A stretch of DNA of 9,299 nucleotides from an uncultured Bacteroidales bacterium (GTDB taxonomy: Bacteria; Bacteroidota; Bacteroidia; Bacteroidales; Paludibacteraceae), in the NCBI GenBank assembly GCA_903873355.1, contig CAIQOG010000148.1, positions 1 to 9,299 of the forward strand, read 5' to 3'. Below the pieces are notes generated by a model. The model was not told where the DNA came from. It did not search any database and saw only the letters and a program-made list of their open reading frames with translations. The translations under genes and the position numbers were made by a program. This document shows, piece by piece, positions 1 to 6,161 of this stretch; within the stretch, counting starts at the first letter, position 1, and each line of letters opens with the position of its first letter.

Positions 1-1131
1 ATCAACAGCATCACGCTTAAGGCTGGCGCCTGCAAATGATGTTACAGAAGTATAGGCATCGTTAGCTGTTTGAGTTGTAATTATTGGTGCAGGAAATGGC
101 ACCATTGATTCTAAATCGGTTATATTTTTTGTGCCAAGACTATTTGGCTGAAAACCAAGCCAGTTATTGGAAGTAACTGCCGGGTAATTTTTCATGATAT
201 TTCCATTCAGATAAAATGTTCCCCAGATTCCTGCAGGCTGACTATTCGTTCCGGTATCGCCATTCGGACTGAAAATACGATACGTTGCGCTTGACCCGGT
301 TGCAGCACCTGAACGGTAATAATTATTGATCATATTAAACCGACCACCTTCGCCGGCATAACCTGAGTTTGAACCCCAGTTATAAACTACATTGTTTACA
401 AAGTTGACCAATTCGGTGGAAGGGCTGTTTGTATATCTGCTTCCGCAAAACCTCGGATTTCGACTATCATGAAAAGCCAGAATATTATGATGATAAGTTG
501 CAGGTTCACCACCCCAAATACCGCCATACCCATGCGCACCTTTGGAGTGAACTGAATTCCGCATACTCTCTGCCATGAAACACCATTGCATAGTGAATCG
601 CTTGTTGTCGTAAAACGAAGAACATTCGTCAATATTCCAACTCATGGAGCAATGATCAAGAATTATATCGGTTTGGTTTTTACCCCAAATTGCATCAGCA
701 CCATCCCAACTGTAAGAGGTATTACCAGCCAGTTTATCAGCCTCAGCGGCTTCGTCGCCCATACGGAAACGCATAAATCGTATTATAACATTGCTTGTCT
801 GAAGTATAACGGTATAATTTTTCAGACAAATTCCATCTCCGGGAGCACTTTGTCCTGCAATGGTCAGATTTCCGTTACTAATTCTAAGTTCGGAGGTCAA
901 AGGTATAATGCCTGCCACCTTAAACAGAATGATTCGGGCACCTGTTTGATTTATTGCCCAACGTAATGTTCCTGCAGTACCGTCATCAGTTAGTTTGGTT
1001 ACATACAAAATCTGACCACCGCGTCCACCGGTTGTGTACATTCCATCGCCTTCTGCTGTTGGGAAAGCAGGTGTTTGAGCTTGAATTGTTGCGAAAAATA
1101 GAAACAAGAAAGGAAACACTAATTTTTTCAT
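1..1131 (-). CDS. Exported pectate lyase, PL1 family (3' end beyond the left edge)
   Basis: The reading frame is open without a stop from the ATG at 1131 to base 1, giving 377 residues; the C-terminus lies outside the window. Residues 1-18 form a signal peptide (MKK, a hydrophobic FPFLFLFF core, then IQA before QT). The mature start has the PTAEGDGMYTTGGRGG segment typical of secreted PL1 lyases. Further family signs are AGQSAPGDGI near 93, FMRFRMGD near 120, LDHCSMSWNIDE at 158-169 (acidic Ca2+/substrate-binding region) and HDSRNPRF at 221-228, whose RxPR resembles the PL1 catalytic arginine motif. Repeated short Asn-rich strands (NNVVYNW, MINNYYR) fit a right-handed beta-helix. PL1 enzymes cleave polygalacturonate by beta-elimination outside the cytoplasm. 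The gene follows the GH105 gene by 11 bp, so the two are probably one operon. The visible end, AGASLKRDAVD, resembles a stretch that I recall lying some tens of residues before the PL1 C-terminus, so perhaps 50-120 residues are missing. A T9SS sorting domain cannot be excluded. Confidence 0.92.
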   Translation of the reverse strand, partial: MKKLVFPFLFLFFATIQAQTPAFPTAEGDGMYTTGGRGGQILYVTKLTDDGTAGTLRWAINQTGARIILFKVAGIIPLTSELRISNGNLTIAGQSAPGDGICLKNYTVILQTSNVIIRFMRFRMGDEAAEADKLAGNTSYSWDGADAIWGKNQTDIILDHCSMSWNIDECSSFYDNKRFTMQWCFMAESMRNSVHSKGAHGYGGIWGGEPATYHHNILAFHDSRNPRFCGSRYTNSPSTELVNFVNNVVYNWGSNSGYAGEGGRFNMINNYYRSGAATGSSATYRIFSPNGDTGTNSQPAGIWGTFYLNGNIMKNYPAVTSNNWLGFQPNSLGTKNITDLESMVPFPAPIITTQTANDAYTSVTSFAGASLKRDAVD

Positions 1132-1142
1132 TTGTTTTTTAT

Positions 1143-2315
1143 TTATTTTTTCAATAAAACACTTACCATGATAAATGGACCAACTGCTTTTGGATCGTTA
1201 TCCCGCTTTGGCTCTGAAATATAATACTCGTAACTTCCGTCGCGATAACGGGGTTCACCTCCAAGACCGGCAACAGAACAAACATCTGTCAGTGAAATAG
1301 TTCCATCAGGATTCTCTTTGACAAATTTCTTTACAAACTGATCATATGCTTTCAGCCCTTTGCTTAAATATTCTTTAGGCAAATAACCTTTCTGAGCACC
1401 TTTCACCCACGTATAAATAAACATGGCTGAACCGGATGATTCCACATAATTTCCTTCTGCCCCCACTTTATCAGTCACCTGATACCACATGCCGGTTTTG
1501 GGGTCACGATATTTATCGAGTGATTTGCTCAGGCCTGTCAGGATTTTGATTATTTCAGTACGTTTCGGATGGTCTTTGGGCAGATAATCAAGCACATCCA
1601 CCATGGCCATCATGTACCAGCCCATGCTGCGACTCCAGAAATTGGGCGAACAACCGGTCTGAGGATTCGACCACTTTTGTGCACGACTTTCATCCCAACC
1701 ATGATAATACAATCCGGTTTTGAGGTCGTAACTGTGTTTTGCCATCGTCAGAATTTGATTGGCCACCTCATCAAAAAGTTCTTTTTCGTCAAACCGATAG
1801 GCATATTCGGCTAAGTAAGGTGAAGCCATATACATTCCATCAAGCCACATTTGATTTGGGTATATTTTCTTATGCCAAAAACCACCTTCATTAGTCCGTG
1901 GATGAGTTTTCATCTGATTTCGAAGTATATCCATCGCTTTTTTCAGCTTTTCCTCTTTGGTTTTGGCATAAAGGTCGAACAAAATTTTGCCGGAATTCAG
2001 TTTATCAATGTTATAATCCTGAAGTTTATACCCGGTTATACTTCCATCCGAAGCAATAATCGTATCAGTATAACTTTTCACATAGTTGAAATACTTAGGC
2101 TCTGCCGTTTTCTTCCAAACCATGTAAATAGCCTGCAATTCCAGTCCGTTGCAGTAATCCCATTTTGGTTTTTTGGCAAAGTCGGTCATCCAGCTTTCGG
2201 GCATTCGCTTCATTTCTGAATCGGCCATTCGGATAAAATAGGGTTTCAAAGCTGAAGCTGACACTGTTGTGAGCAATACTGAAAGAAGTATCAGAATTTT
2301 GAGTGAGATTTTCAT
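1143..2315 (-). CDS. Exported unsaturated rhamnogalacturonyl/glucuronyl hydrolase, GH105 (YteR/YesR-like)
   Basis: This 390-residue protein has an N-terminal signal peptide (MKISLKILILLSVLL, likely cut after A20 or A22), so it is probably periplasmic. The rest matches the GH88/GH105 (alpha/alpha)6-barrel family over its usual length. Visible landmarks are YNIDKLNSGK (D104, equivalent to a conserved Asp of YteR), MWLDGMYM (D159, the position of the family's catalytic Asp), YYHGWDES (H205), FWSRSMGWY (227-233, the R-x-x-GW motif) and SGSAMFIY at 294-301. These enzymes hydrate and release the 4,5-unsaturated uronic acid at the non-reducing end of lyase products, usually from rhamnogalacturonan or pectin fragments. 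It is the first gene of the leftward unit and sits just upstream of the PL1 lyase, so the pair can act in sequence. Family assignment is firm; the exact aglycone preference (GalA-Rha or other) is not readable from sequence. No clear TAnnTTTG element was found upstream on this strand. Confidence 0.92.
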   Translation of the reverse strand: MKISLKILILLSVLLTTVSASALKPYFIRMADSEMKRMPESWMTDFAKKPKWDYCNGLELQAIYMVWKKTAEPKYFNYVKSYTDTIIASDGSITGYKLQDYNIDKLNSGKILFDLYAKTKEEKLKKAMDILRNQMKTHPRTNEGGFWHKKIYPNQMWLDGMYMASPYLAEYAYRFDEKELFDEVANQILTMAKHSYDLKTGLYYHGWDESRAQKWSNPQTGCSPNFWSRSMGWYMMAMVDVLDYLPKDHPKRTEIIKILTGLSKSLDKYRDPKTGMWYQVTDKVGAEGNYVESSGSAMFIYTWVKGAQKGYLPKEYLSKGLKAYDQFVKKFVKENPDGTISLTDVCSVAGLGGEPRYRDGSYEYYISEPKRDNDPKAVGPFIMVSVLLKK

Positions 2316-2604
2316 TCTGTATGTTGTTTTGCTAAAATATTTATTTTTAAAAACTTATGTTATTTTGCATAAAATTTGAAGCATACAAATTTCCATTATT
2401 TTTTCCAATTAAAAGGCGAATAATTGATTTTTTATGAGGAAATTTTGGTGCGATTCTGAAAAATATTCTTATTTGTATATCTTTCACCTGAAAAACCAAT
2501 ATTTAGCAATTTGATTGAATATTTACTAAGAATGAACAGCTAAATCTGATAATCAACATTTTTTTGTAATTTTGTAAATTGAAAAAATAAATAATACAAA
2601 CAAA
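2316..2604. other. Divergent intergenic region between the pectin genes and dtd
   Basis: This 289-bp AT-rich gap separates leftward GH105 from rightward dtd and must carry both promoters. On the plus strand there is one clear promoter-like element, listed separately. On the minus strand I found no exact match to TAnnTTTG, only one-mismatch candidates, so the pectin operon start is unresolved and may depend on an activator. No tRNA, no strong GC-rich hairpin and no convincing small gene is visible. Confidence 0.6.
2567..2574 (+). promoter_or_regulatory. Bacteroidetes-type -7 promoter element upstream of dtd
   Basis: TAATTTTG is an exact match to the Bacteroidetes sigma-ABfr -7 consensus TAnnTTTG and lies 30 bp before the dtd ATG, which would give a leader of about 20-25 nt. 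The matching -33 TTG element is weak: only a CTG near 2546-2548 sits at about the right distance. In such AT-rich DNA the match could be chance, but its position before the first gene of a long rightward run supports it. Confidence 0.5.
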
Positions 2605-3057
2605 ATGCGCGTTTTAATTCAACGGGTTAATCAGGCTTCGGTTGAAATCAATTCTCAGATAACTGCAAAAATTCAAGTCGGTCTATTGGTTTTGATTGGA
2701 ATTGAAAATGATGATACCGCTGAAGACGGTGAATGGCTTGCAGCTAAAGTAGTTGGTTTGCGAATTTTTGACGACGAAAATGGGATAATGAACCGGTCGG
2801 TAACAGATATTGAAGGCGAAGTATTGGTTGTCAGTCAGTTTACGCTACAGGCAATGACAAAAAAAGGGAACCGACCATCGTATATCCGTGCCGCTAAACA
2901 CGAAACTGCAATTCCACTATATGATCATTTTTGCGATTCAGTAAGTAAAAAACTTGGAAAGCAGGTTCAAACAGGAACTTTTGCAGCTGACATGAAAGTG
3001 GCGTTGGTTAATAATGGCCCGGTGACAATTTGGATAGATACTAAAAACAAAGAATAA
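2605..3057 (+). CDS. dtd: D-aminoacyl-tRNA deacylase
   Basis: This 150-residue protein aligns in length and motifs with the DTD family (E. coli DTD is 145 aa). It starts with the typical MRVLIQRVNQASVEI strand. It carries SQFTL at 77-81, which lines the active site, then KKGNRPSY at 86-93, and NNGPVTIWID at 136-145 with the Gly-Pro (138-139) of the cross-subunit cis-Pro motif that excludes L-amino acids. The enzyme is a cytoplasmic homodimer that hydrolyses D-amino acids, and also glycine, from mischarged tRNA as a translation proofreading step. It is the first gene of the rightward run, 30 bp after a TAnnTTTG element. The start is the only ATG compatible with the family N-terminus. Its TAA stop overlaps the first unit of an AATTYG repeat that fills the gap to pssA. 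Confidence 0.96.
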   Translation: MRVLIQRVNQASVEINSQITAKIQVGLLVLIGIENDDTAEDGEWLAAKVVGLRIFDDENGIMNRSVTDIEGEVLVVSQFTLQAMTKKGNRPSYIRAAKHETAIPLYDHFCDSVSKKLGKQVQTGTFAADMKVALVNNGPVTIWIDTKNKE

Positions 3058-3117
3058 TTTGAAAATCAGTCAATTTGAAAATTTGTATAATTCGCATTAA
3101 TTCGTAAAATTTGTATT
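3056..3117. repeat. Degenerate AATTYG tandem repeat filling the dtd-pssA gap
   Basis: Six copies of AATTTG or AATTCG begin at 3056, 3072, 3080, 3089, 3099 and 3108. The last five are nearly head to tail with periods of 8, 9, 10 and 9, and most read AATTYGTAT or close to it. The first copy overlaps the dtd stop codon and the last ends directly at the pssA ATG, so the whole gap is repeat-derived. Segments such as TAAAATTTG resemble the -7 element but with three instead of two spacer bases, so a promoter role is possible but unproven. Confidence 0.75.
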
Positions 3118-3807
3118 ATGAAAAAACATATCCCTAATTTTATTACCTGCCTTAATTTATTATCCGGTTGTATTGCTGTGTGGTACGCGTTTAATGGTAA
3201 TTACGAAGGTGCATTTATCGCGATTCTTCTCTCAGCCGTGTTCGATTTTCTCGACGGATTCGCTGCGCGACTTCTGAAAGCTTATTCAGCTTTGGGAAAA
3301 GAACTTGACTCATTGGCTGATATGGTAAGTTTCGGAATGGCACCCGGAGCAATTGTATTTTCCTTGTTTTCAGACATGAACATTTCTGCCTGGTTGCCTT
3401 ATCTCGGGTTTATTATCACCATTTTCTCGGCTTTACGTTTGGGGAAATTTAATATTGACGACCGACAAACTTCTTCATTTATTGGTTTGCCTACTCCTGC
3501 AAGTGCTATTCTCTGGGCCGGTTTGGCTTTTTCATATTCCGATTGGTTGATTATGAATATTTGGGTTTTAGTTGGATCAACCGTGGTTTTCAGTTATTTG
3601 TTAGTGGCAGGAATACAAATGTTTGGTCTAAAACTTAAAAGTCTTGCATGGAATGAAAATCGAATCCAATACATTTTTTTATTTGGGTCTATACTCATTC
3701 TGGCAGCTCTTCAGTTTGATGCTTTTGCCCCGATAATTGGCTGGTACATAATCCTTTCGGTGATTAACACCTTGCTTTCAATATTAAAGCCCAAATCTAA
3801 AATCTAA
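3118..3807 (+). CDS. pssA: CDP-diacylglycerol--serine O-phosphatidyltransferase (phosphatidylserine synthase)
   Basis: This is a 229-residue integral membrane enzyme of the CDP-alcohol phosphatidyltransferase family. The full signature DGxxARx8GxxxDxxxD is present: D46-G47, A50-R51, G60, D64 and D68, with the extra Asp at 43. These Asp residues bind the metal and CDP-diacylglycerol. LRLGKFN (106-112) and FIGLPTPASA (121-130) are typical of the serine-using branch rather than of PgsA. About seven to eight hydrophobic helices are visible, the first starting near residue 11 and the last near 204-222. It makes phosphatidylserine, which a decarboxylase converts to phosphatidylethanolamine; no psd gene lies in this window. 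It is co-directional with dtd (60 bp gap) and with the ABC gene (17 bp gap). The last residues KSKI and the stop are encoded by a heptamer repeat, so the extreme C-terminus is probably not functionally constrained. Confidence 0.94.
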   Translation: MKKHIPNFITCLNLLSGCIAVWYAFNGNYEGAFIAILLSAVFDFLDGFAARLLKAYSALGKELDSLADMVSFGMAPGAIVFSLFSDMNISAWLPYLGFIITIFSALRLGKFNIDDRQTSSFIGLPTPASAILWAGLAFSYSDWLIMNIWVLVGSTVVFSYLLVAGIQMFGLKLKSLAWNENRIQYIFLFGSILILAALQFDAFAPIIGWYIILSVINTLLSILKPKSKI

Positions 3808-3818
3808 AATCGTAAATC
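3794..3818. repeat. AATCTAA heptamer repeat across the pssA stop codon
   Basis: The units are AATCTAA at 3794-3800, AATCTAA at 3801-3807, a variant AATCGTA at 3808-3814 and a partial AATC at 3815-3818, an exact 7-bp period for about 3.6 copies. The first two units lie inside pssA and supply its last four codons and the TAA stop. The repeat ends 6 bp before the GTG start of the next gene. Confidence 0.75.
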
Positions 3819-3824
3819 AGAACA

Positions 3825-4730
3825 GTGTCCATAAGCATTTCAAAACTTTCCAAAAAATACGGAAACCAAACCGTGCTTAACAAAATTAGCTTCAACATTG
3901 GTGAAGCTGAGGTAGTTGGCTTTCTCGGGCCAAATGGTGCAGGTAAAACCACTACGATGAAGATTCTGGCCGGGTCATTGCCTTACGAAACCGGGTCTGT
4001 AAAGATTTGTGGCATGGAAGTGAAAGAAAATCAACTAAAAACAAGTGCATTAGTTGGTTATCTGCCCGAACAAAACCCACAATACAACGACATGTACGTG
4101 AAAGAATACCTGCTTTTTGTGGCTGAAACCTACAAAATTGGCAAAGTAAAAGAACAGCGTGTCAATGAATTGATTGATTTGGTAGGACTTCGACCTGAGT
4201 TTCACAAGAAAATCGGACAACTTTCTAAAGGCTATCGTCAGCGTGTAGGACTGGCTCAGGCACTCATTCCCAATCCGAAAGTGCTGATATTGGATGAACC
4301 AACTACAGGACTTGACCCGAATCAGCTGGAAGAAATCCGAAGCCTGATACGTGAAATTGGCAAAAATAAAACCGTGTTACTCAGTACCCATATCATGCAG
4401 GAAATCAAGGCAATATGCAATCGGGTAATGATTATCAACAAAGGTGAAATTGTAGCGGATTATCGCGATATTTCGAAAATTTCTGCTTTTGATGAAAACT
4501 CGATGGAATTTGAAGTTGAGTTTCTGAATAAAGTTGAAACAAATGCACTGGAGAACATTGAAAACATAAATAGTGTAAGAGCAATATCTGATAAACGATT
4601 TTCGTTAATGACTTCAACAGATGTGCGTGGTGCTGTTTTTGACTTCGCAGTCAATACAAAAAATACAATCCTGACTATAAAAACTGTGGAAACAAGTATG
4701 GAGGATGTGTTCAGGAGTCTGACTAAATAG
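3825..4730 (+). CDS. gldA: GldA-like ABC transporter ATP-binding protein
   Basis: This is a 301-residue ABC ATPase with one nucleotide-binding domain and a C-terminal extension of about 80-90 residues. Motifs in order are Walker A GPNGAGKT (35-42), Q-loop Q83 in PEQNP, signature LSKGYRQR (133-140), Walker B VLILDEP (153-159), D-loop GLDP (162-165) and switch His189. Length and sequence style (MSISISKLSKKYG, VGFLGPNGAGKTT, GYLPEQNPQYNDMYVKEYL) match GldA of the gliding-associated GldAFG exporter. The start is GTG at 3825: an in-frame TAA at 3813 blocks any earlier start, and the next in-frame ATG comes after Walker A. GldF/GldG membrane partners would be needed for transport and are not next to it; the neighbours are pssA and ruvB. 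Homologues also occur in non-gliding Bacteroidetes, so motility should not be assumed. A different ABC-2 exporter ATPase is the main alternative. Confidence 0.85.
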   Translation: MSISISKLSKKYGNQTVLNKISFNIGEAEVVGFLGPNGAGKTTTMKILAGSLPYETGSVKICGMEVKENQLKTSALVGYLPEQNPQYNDMYVKEYLLFVAETYKIGKVKEQRVNELIDLVGLRPEFHKKIGQLSKGYRQRVGLAQALIPNPKVLILDEPTTGLDPNQLEEIRSLIREIGKNKTVLLSTHIMQEIKAICNRVMIINKGEIVADYRDISKISAFDENSMEFEVEFLNKVETNALENIENINSVRAISDKRFSLMTSTDVRGAVFDFAVNTKNTILTIKTVETSMEDVFRSLTK

Positions 4731-4802
4731 TTACAAGAATAGAAGTTATGAGTTACAAGTATTTTATTTGTCCTCACAACTTGTAACTTGTAACTTGTAA
4801 CT
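4729..4802. repeat. AACTTGT heptamer array with inverted copies between gldA and ruvB
   Basis: On the right side AACTTGT is repeated exactly at 4778-4784, 4785-4791 and 4792-4798, followed by AACT at 4799-4802. On the left side the inverse, AGTTACAAG, occurs at 4729-4737 (overlapping the gldA TAG stop) and at 4751-4759. The copy at 4751 can form a perfect 9-bp stem with CTTGTAACT at 4780, 4787 or 4794, giving alternative hairpins with loops of 20, 27 or 34 nt. The stem is AT-rich and no T-run follows it, so it does not look like a standard intrinsic terminator. Confidence 0.8.
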
Positions 4803-4811
4803 AAAATATCA

Positions 4812-5828
4812 ATGGAAGATAACTTTGACATACGAAACAACCGCAACGGCGAAAAAGACTTCGAAAACGCCCTGCGACCGCTGAGTTTTTTGGACTTTGC
4901 CGGACAAAACAAGATTGTGGAGAATTTGAAGATTTTCGTGCAGGCTGCCCGGATGCGTACCGAATCGCTCGACCATGTATTGCTCCACGGACCTCCCGGA
5001 CTGGGCAAAACTACGCTTTCGAACATCATTGCCAACGAGCTGAATGTCGGTTTCAAAATCACATCCGGTCCCGTGCTCGATAAACCGGGTGATTTAGCCG
5101 GACTGCTCACAAGCCTTGAGCCAAACGATGTACTTTTTATTGACGAAATTCATCGCCTCAGTCCAATTGTGGAAGAATATCTTTATTCGGCCATGGAGGA
5201 CTATCGCATTGATATAATGATAGATAAAGGGCCAAGTGCGCGCTCCATTCAGTTGGAACTAAATCCGTTTACGCTGATTGGTGCTACCACACGAAGCGGT
5301 TTGCTTACAGCGCCGTTACGTGCCCGCTTTGGAATAAATTGTCACTTTGAATACTATGATATTGAGGTAATTACCGGAATTATCAAACGTTCTGCACGCT
5401 TACTAAACGTAAAAATTGACGATAAGGCAGCTCTGGAAATTGGCGGTCGGAGTCGCGGAACTCCCCGTATTGCCAATGCGCTGCTTCGTCGCGTTCGTGA
5501 TTTTGCCCAGGTGAAAGGGAATGGGAAAATTGACTGGGAAATTGCCTGTTATGCTCTTGAAGCCCTGAATATTGACAAATTCGGTCTGGACGAAATCGAT
5601 AATAAAATTCTGAACACCATTATTGATAAATTTCGTGGCGGACCGGTAGGGATAACCACCATTGCCACCGCTCTGGGCGAAGATGCCGGAACACTGGAAG
5701 AAGTCTACGAACCATTTCTGATTAAGGAAGGTTTTATGAAACGGACTCCACGTGGTCGTGAAGTAACAGAACTGGCATACAAGCATTTAGGCAAAATAAA
5801 ATTGGGGGAAACAGGAACGCTGTTTTGA
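4812..5828 (+). CDS. ruvB: Holliday junction branch migration DNA helicase RuvB
   Basis: This 338-residue protein has the standard RuvB length and layout. An AAA+ domain carries Walker A GPPGLGKT (60-67), Walker B LFIDEIHR (108-115), sensor 1 GATTRSG (157-163), the arginine-finger segment LRARFG (169-174) and the sensor 2 region [13 protein letters not shown] (215-227). A C-terminal winged helix follows, with the DNA-contacting TPRGREVT at 312-319. RuvB forms hexameric rings that, with RuvA, drive branch migration of Holliday junctions in recombination and repair; RuvC then resolves the junction. ruvA and ruvC are not in this window. The gene is co-directional with gldA (81 bp gap filled by repeats) and with the DUF2007 gene (40 bp gap). 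By eye it is richer in G and C than the flippase and glycosyltransferase genes downstream, as expected for a conserved housekeeping gene. Confidence 0.97.
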   Translation: MEDNFDIRNNRNGEKDFENALRPLSFLDFAGQNKIVENLKIFVQAARMRTESLDHVLLHGPPGLGKTTLSNIIANELNVGFKITSGPVLDKPGDLAGLLTSLEPNDVLFIDEIHRLSPIVEEYLYSAMEDYRIDIMIDKGPSARSIQLELNPFTLIGATTRSGLLTAPLRARFGINCHFEYYDIEVITGIIKRSARLLNVKIDDKAALEIGGRSRGTPRIANALLRRVRDFAQVKGNGKIDWEIACYALEALNIDKFGLDEIDNKILNTIIDKFRGGPVGITTIATALGEDAGTLEEVYEPFLIKEGFMKRTPRGREVTELAYKHLGKIKLGETGTLF

Positions 5829-5833
5829 GATGA

Positions 5834-5853
5834 CCCCAAACCCCTAAAGGGGC
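5834..5853. repeat. ACCCCWA heptamer pair and CCCCTAAAGGGG palindrome
   Basis: ACCCCAA (5834-5840) is followed directly by ACCCCTA (5841-5847). The second unit runs into CCCCTAAAGGGG (5842-5853), a 4-bp all-GC stem with a TAAA loop. It lies 5 bp after the ruvB stop and 15 bp before the next ATG. CCCCTAAAGGGG-type elements are, from my recollection, frequent in Bacteroidetes intergenic DNA. It may act as a weak hairpin, but no T-run follows and the downstream gene is close, so termination is doubtful. Confidence 0.65.
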
Positions 5854-5868
5854 TTAAAACATCTATAT

Positions 5869-6156
5869 ATGAGCGAATTAGTTACCATCCGGACTTTTAG
5901 CCAATCAATTGATTTTGAATTGGTTAAATCATATCTCGAATCATACGGAATAGAATGTTTCGGAAGGGATGAAGTGAATAATCGGGCTTATCTTGCAAAT
6001 GTAAATGGCGGGATTAAACTAGAAGTCAGGGAAGAGCAAGCCGAAGAGGCTGTTAAAATATTGATTGAAGCGGGCTATCTGAAAAAAGAAGATTTTGAAC
6101 CTTCGCCCGAAATGAAATGGTTGGAAAAAGTATTGAGTTTTTTTAGAAGAAAATAA
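5869..6156 (+). CDS. Small DUF2007-type protein
   Basis: This is a 95-residue cytoplasmic protein with no signal peptide. Residues 3-70 match the DUF2007 pattern: VTIRTFSQSIDFELVKSYL, a helix that begins after a short strand, then YGIECF, then a strand with NGGIKLEV (46-53), then the helix EEQAEEAVKILIEAGY (55-70). The fold is a small ferredoxin-like alpha/beta domain. The family is named as a putative signal-transducing or ligand-binding domain, but I know of no proven role. The C-terminal tail (71-95) is charged and ends in FFRRK. The gene is 5 bp upstream of the flippase and 40 bp downstream of ruvB, so it is almost certainly co-transcribed with the flippase. Confidence 0.85.
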   Translation: MSELVTIRTFSQSIDFELVKSYLESYGIECFGRDEVNNRAYLANVNGGIKLEVREEQAEEAVKILIEAGYLKKEDFEPSPEMKWLEKVLSFFRRK

Positions 6157-6161
6157 GAAGA

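Noticed and set aside
586..966. Plus-strand open frame of 126 codons opposite the pectate lyase
   Set aside because: It lies wholly antisense to a well-supported PL1 coding frame and its product resembles no family I recognise.
2434..2514. A 26-codon plus-strand frame in the divergent gap (starts MRKFWCDSEK)
   Set aside because: It is too short, has no promoter or family support, and such frames arise by chance in AT-rich DNA.
3794..4802. CRISPR array from the repeated heptamers
   Set aside because: Units are only 7 bp and directly tandem, without spacers of regular length or cas genes.
4460..5110. Minus-strand open frame of 216 codons across the gldA-ruvB junction
   Set aside because: It covers the 3' end of gldA and the RuvB Walker A region in antisense; composition is shadow-like and both sense genes are certain.
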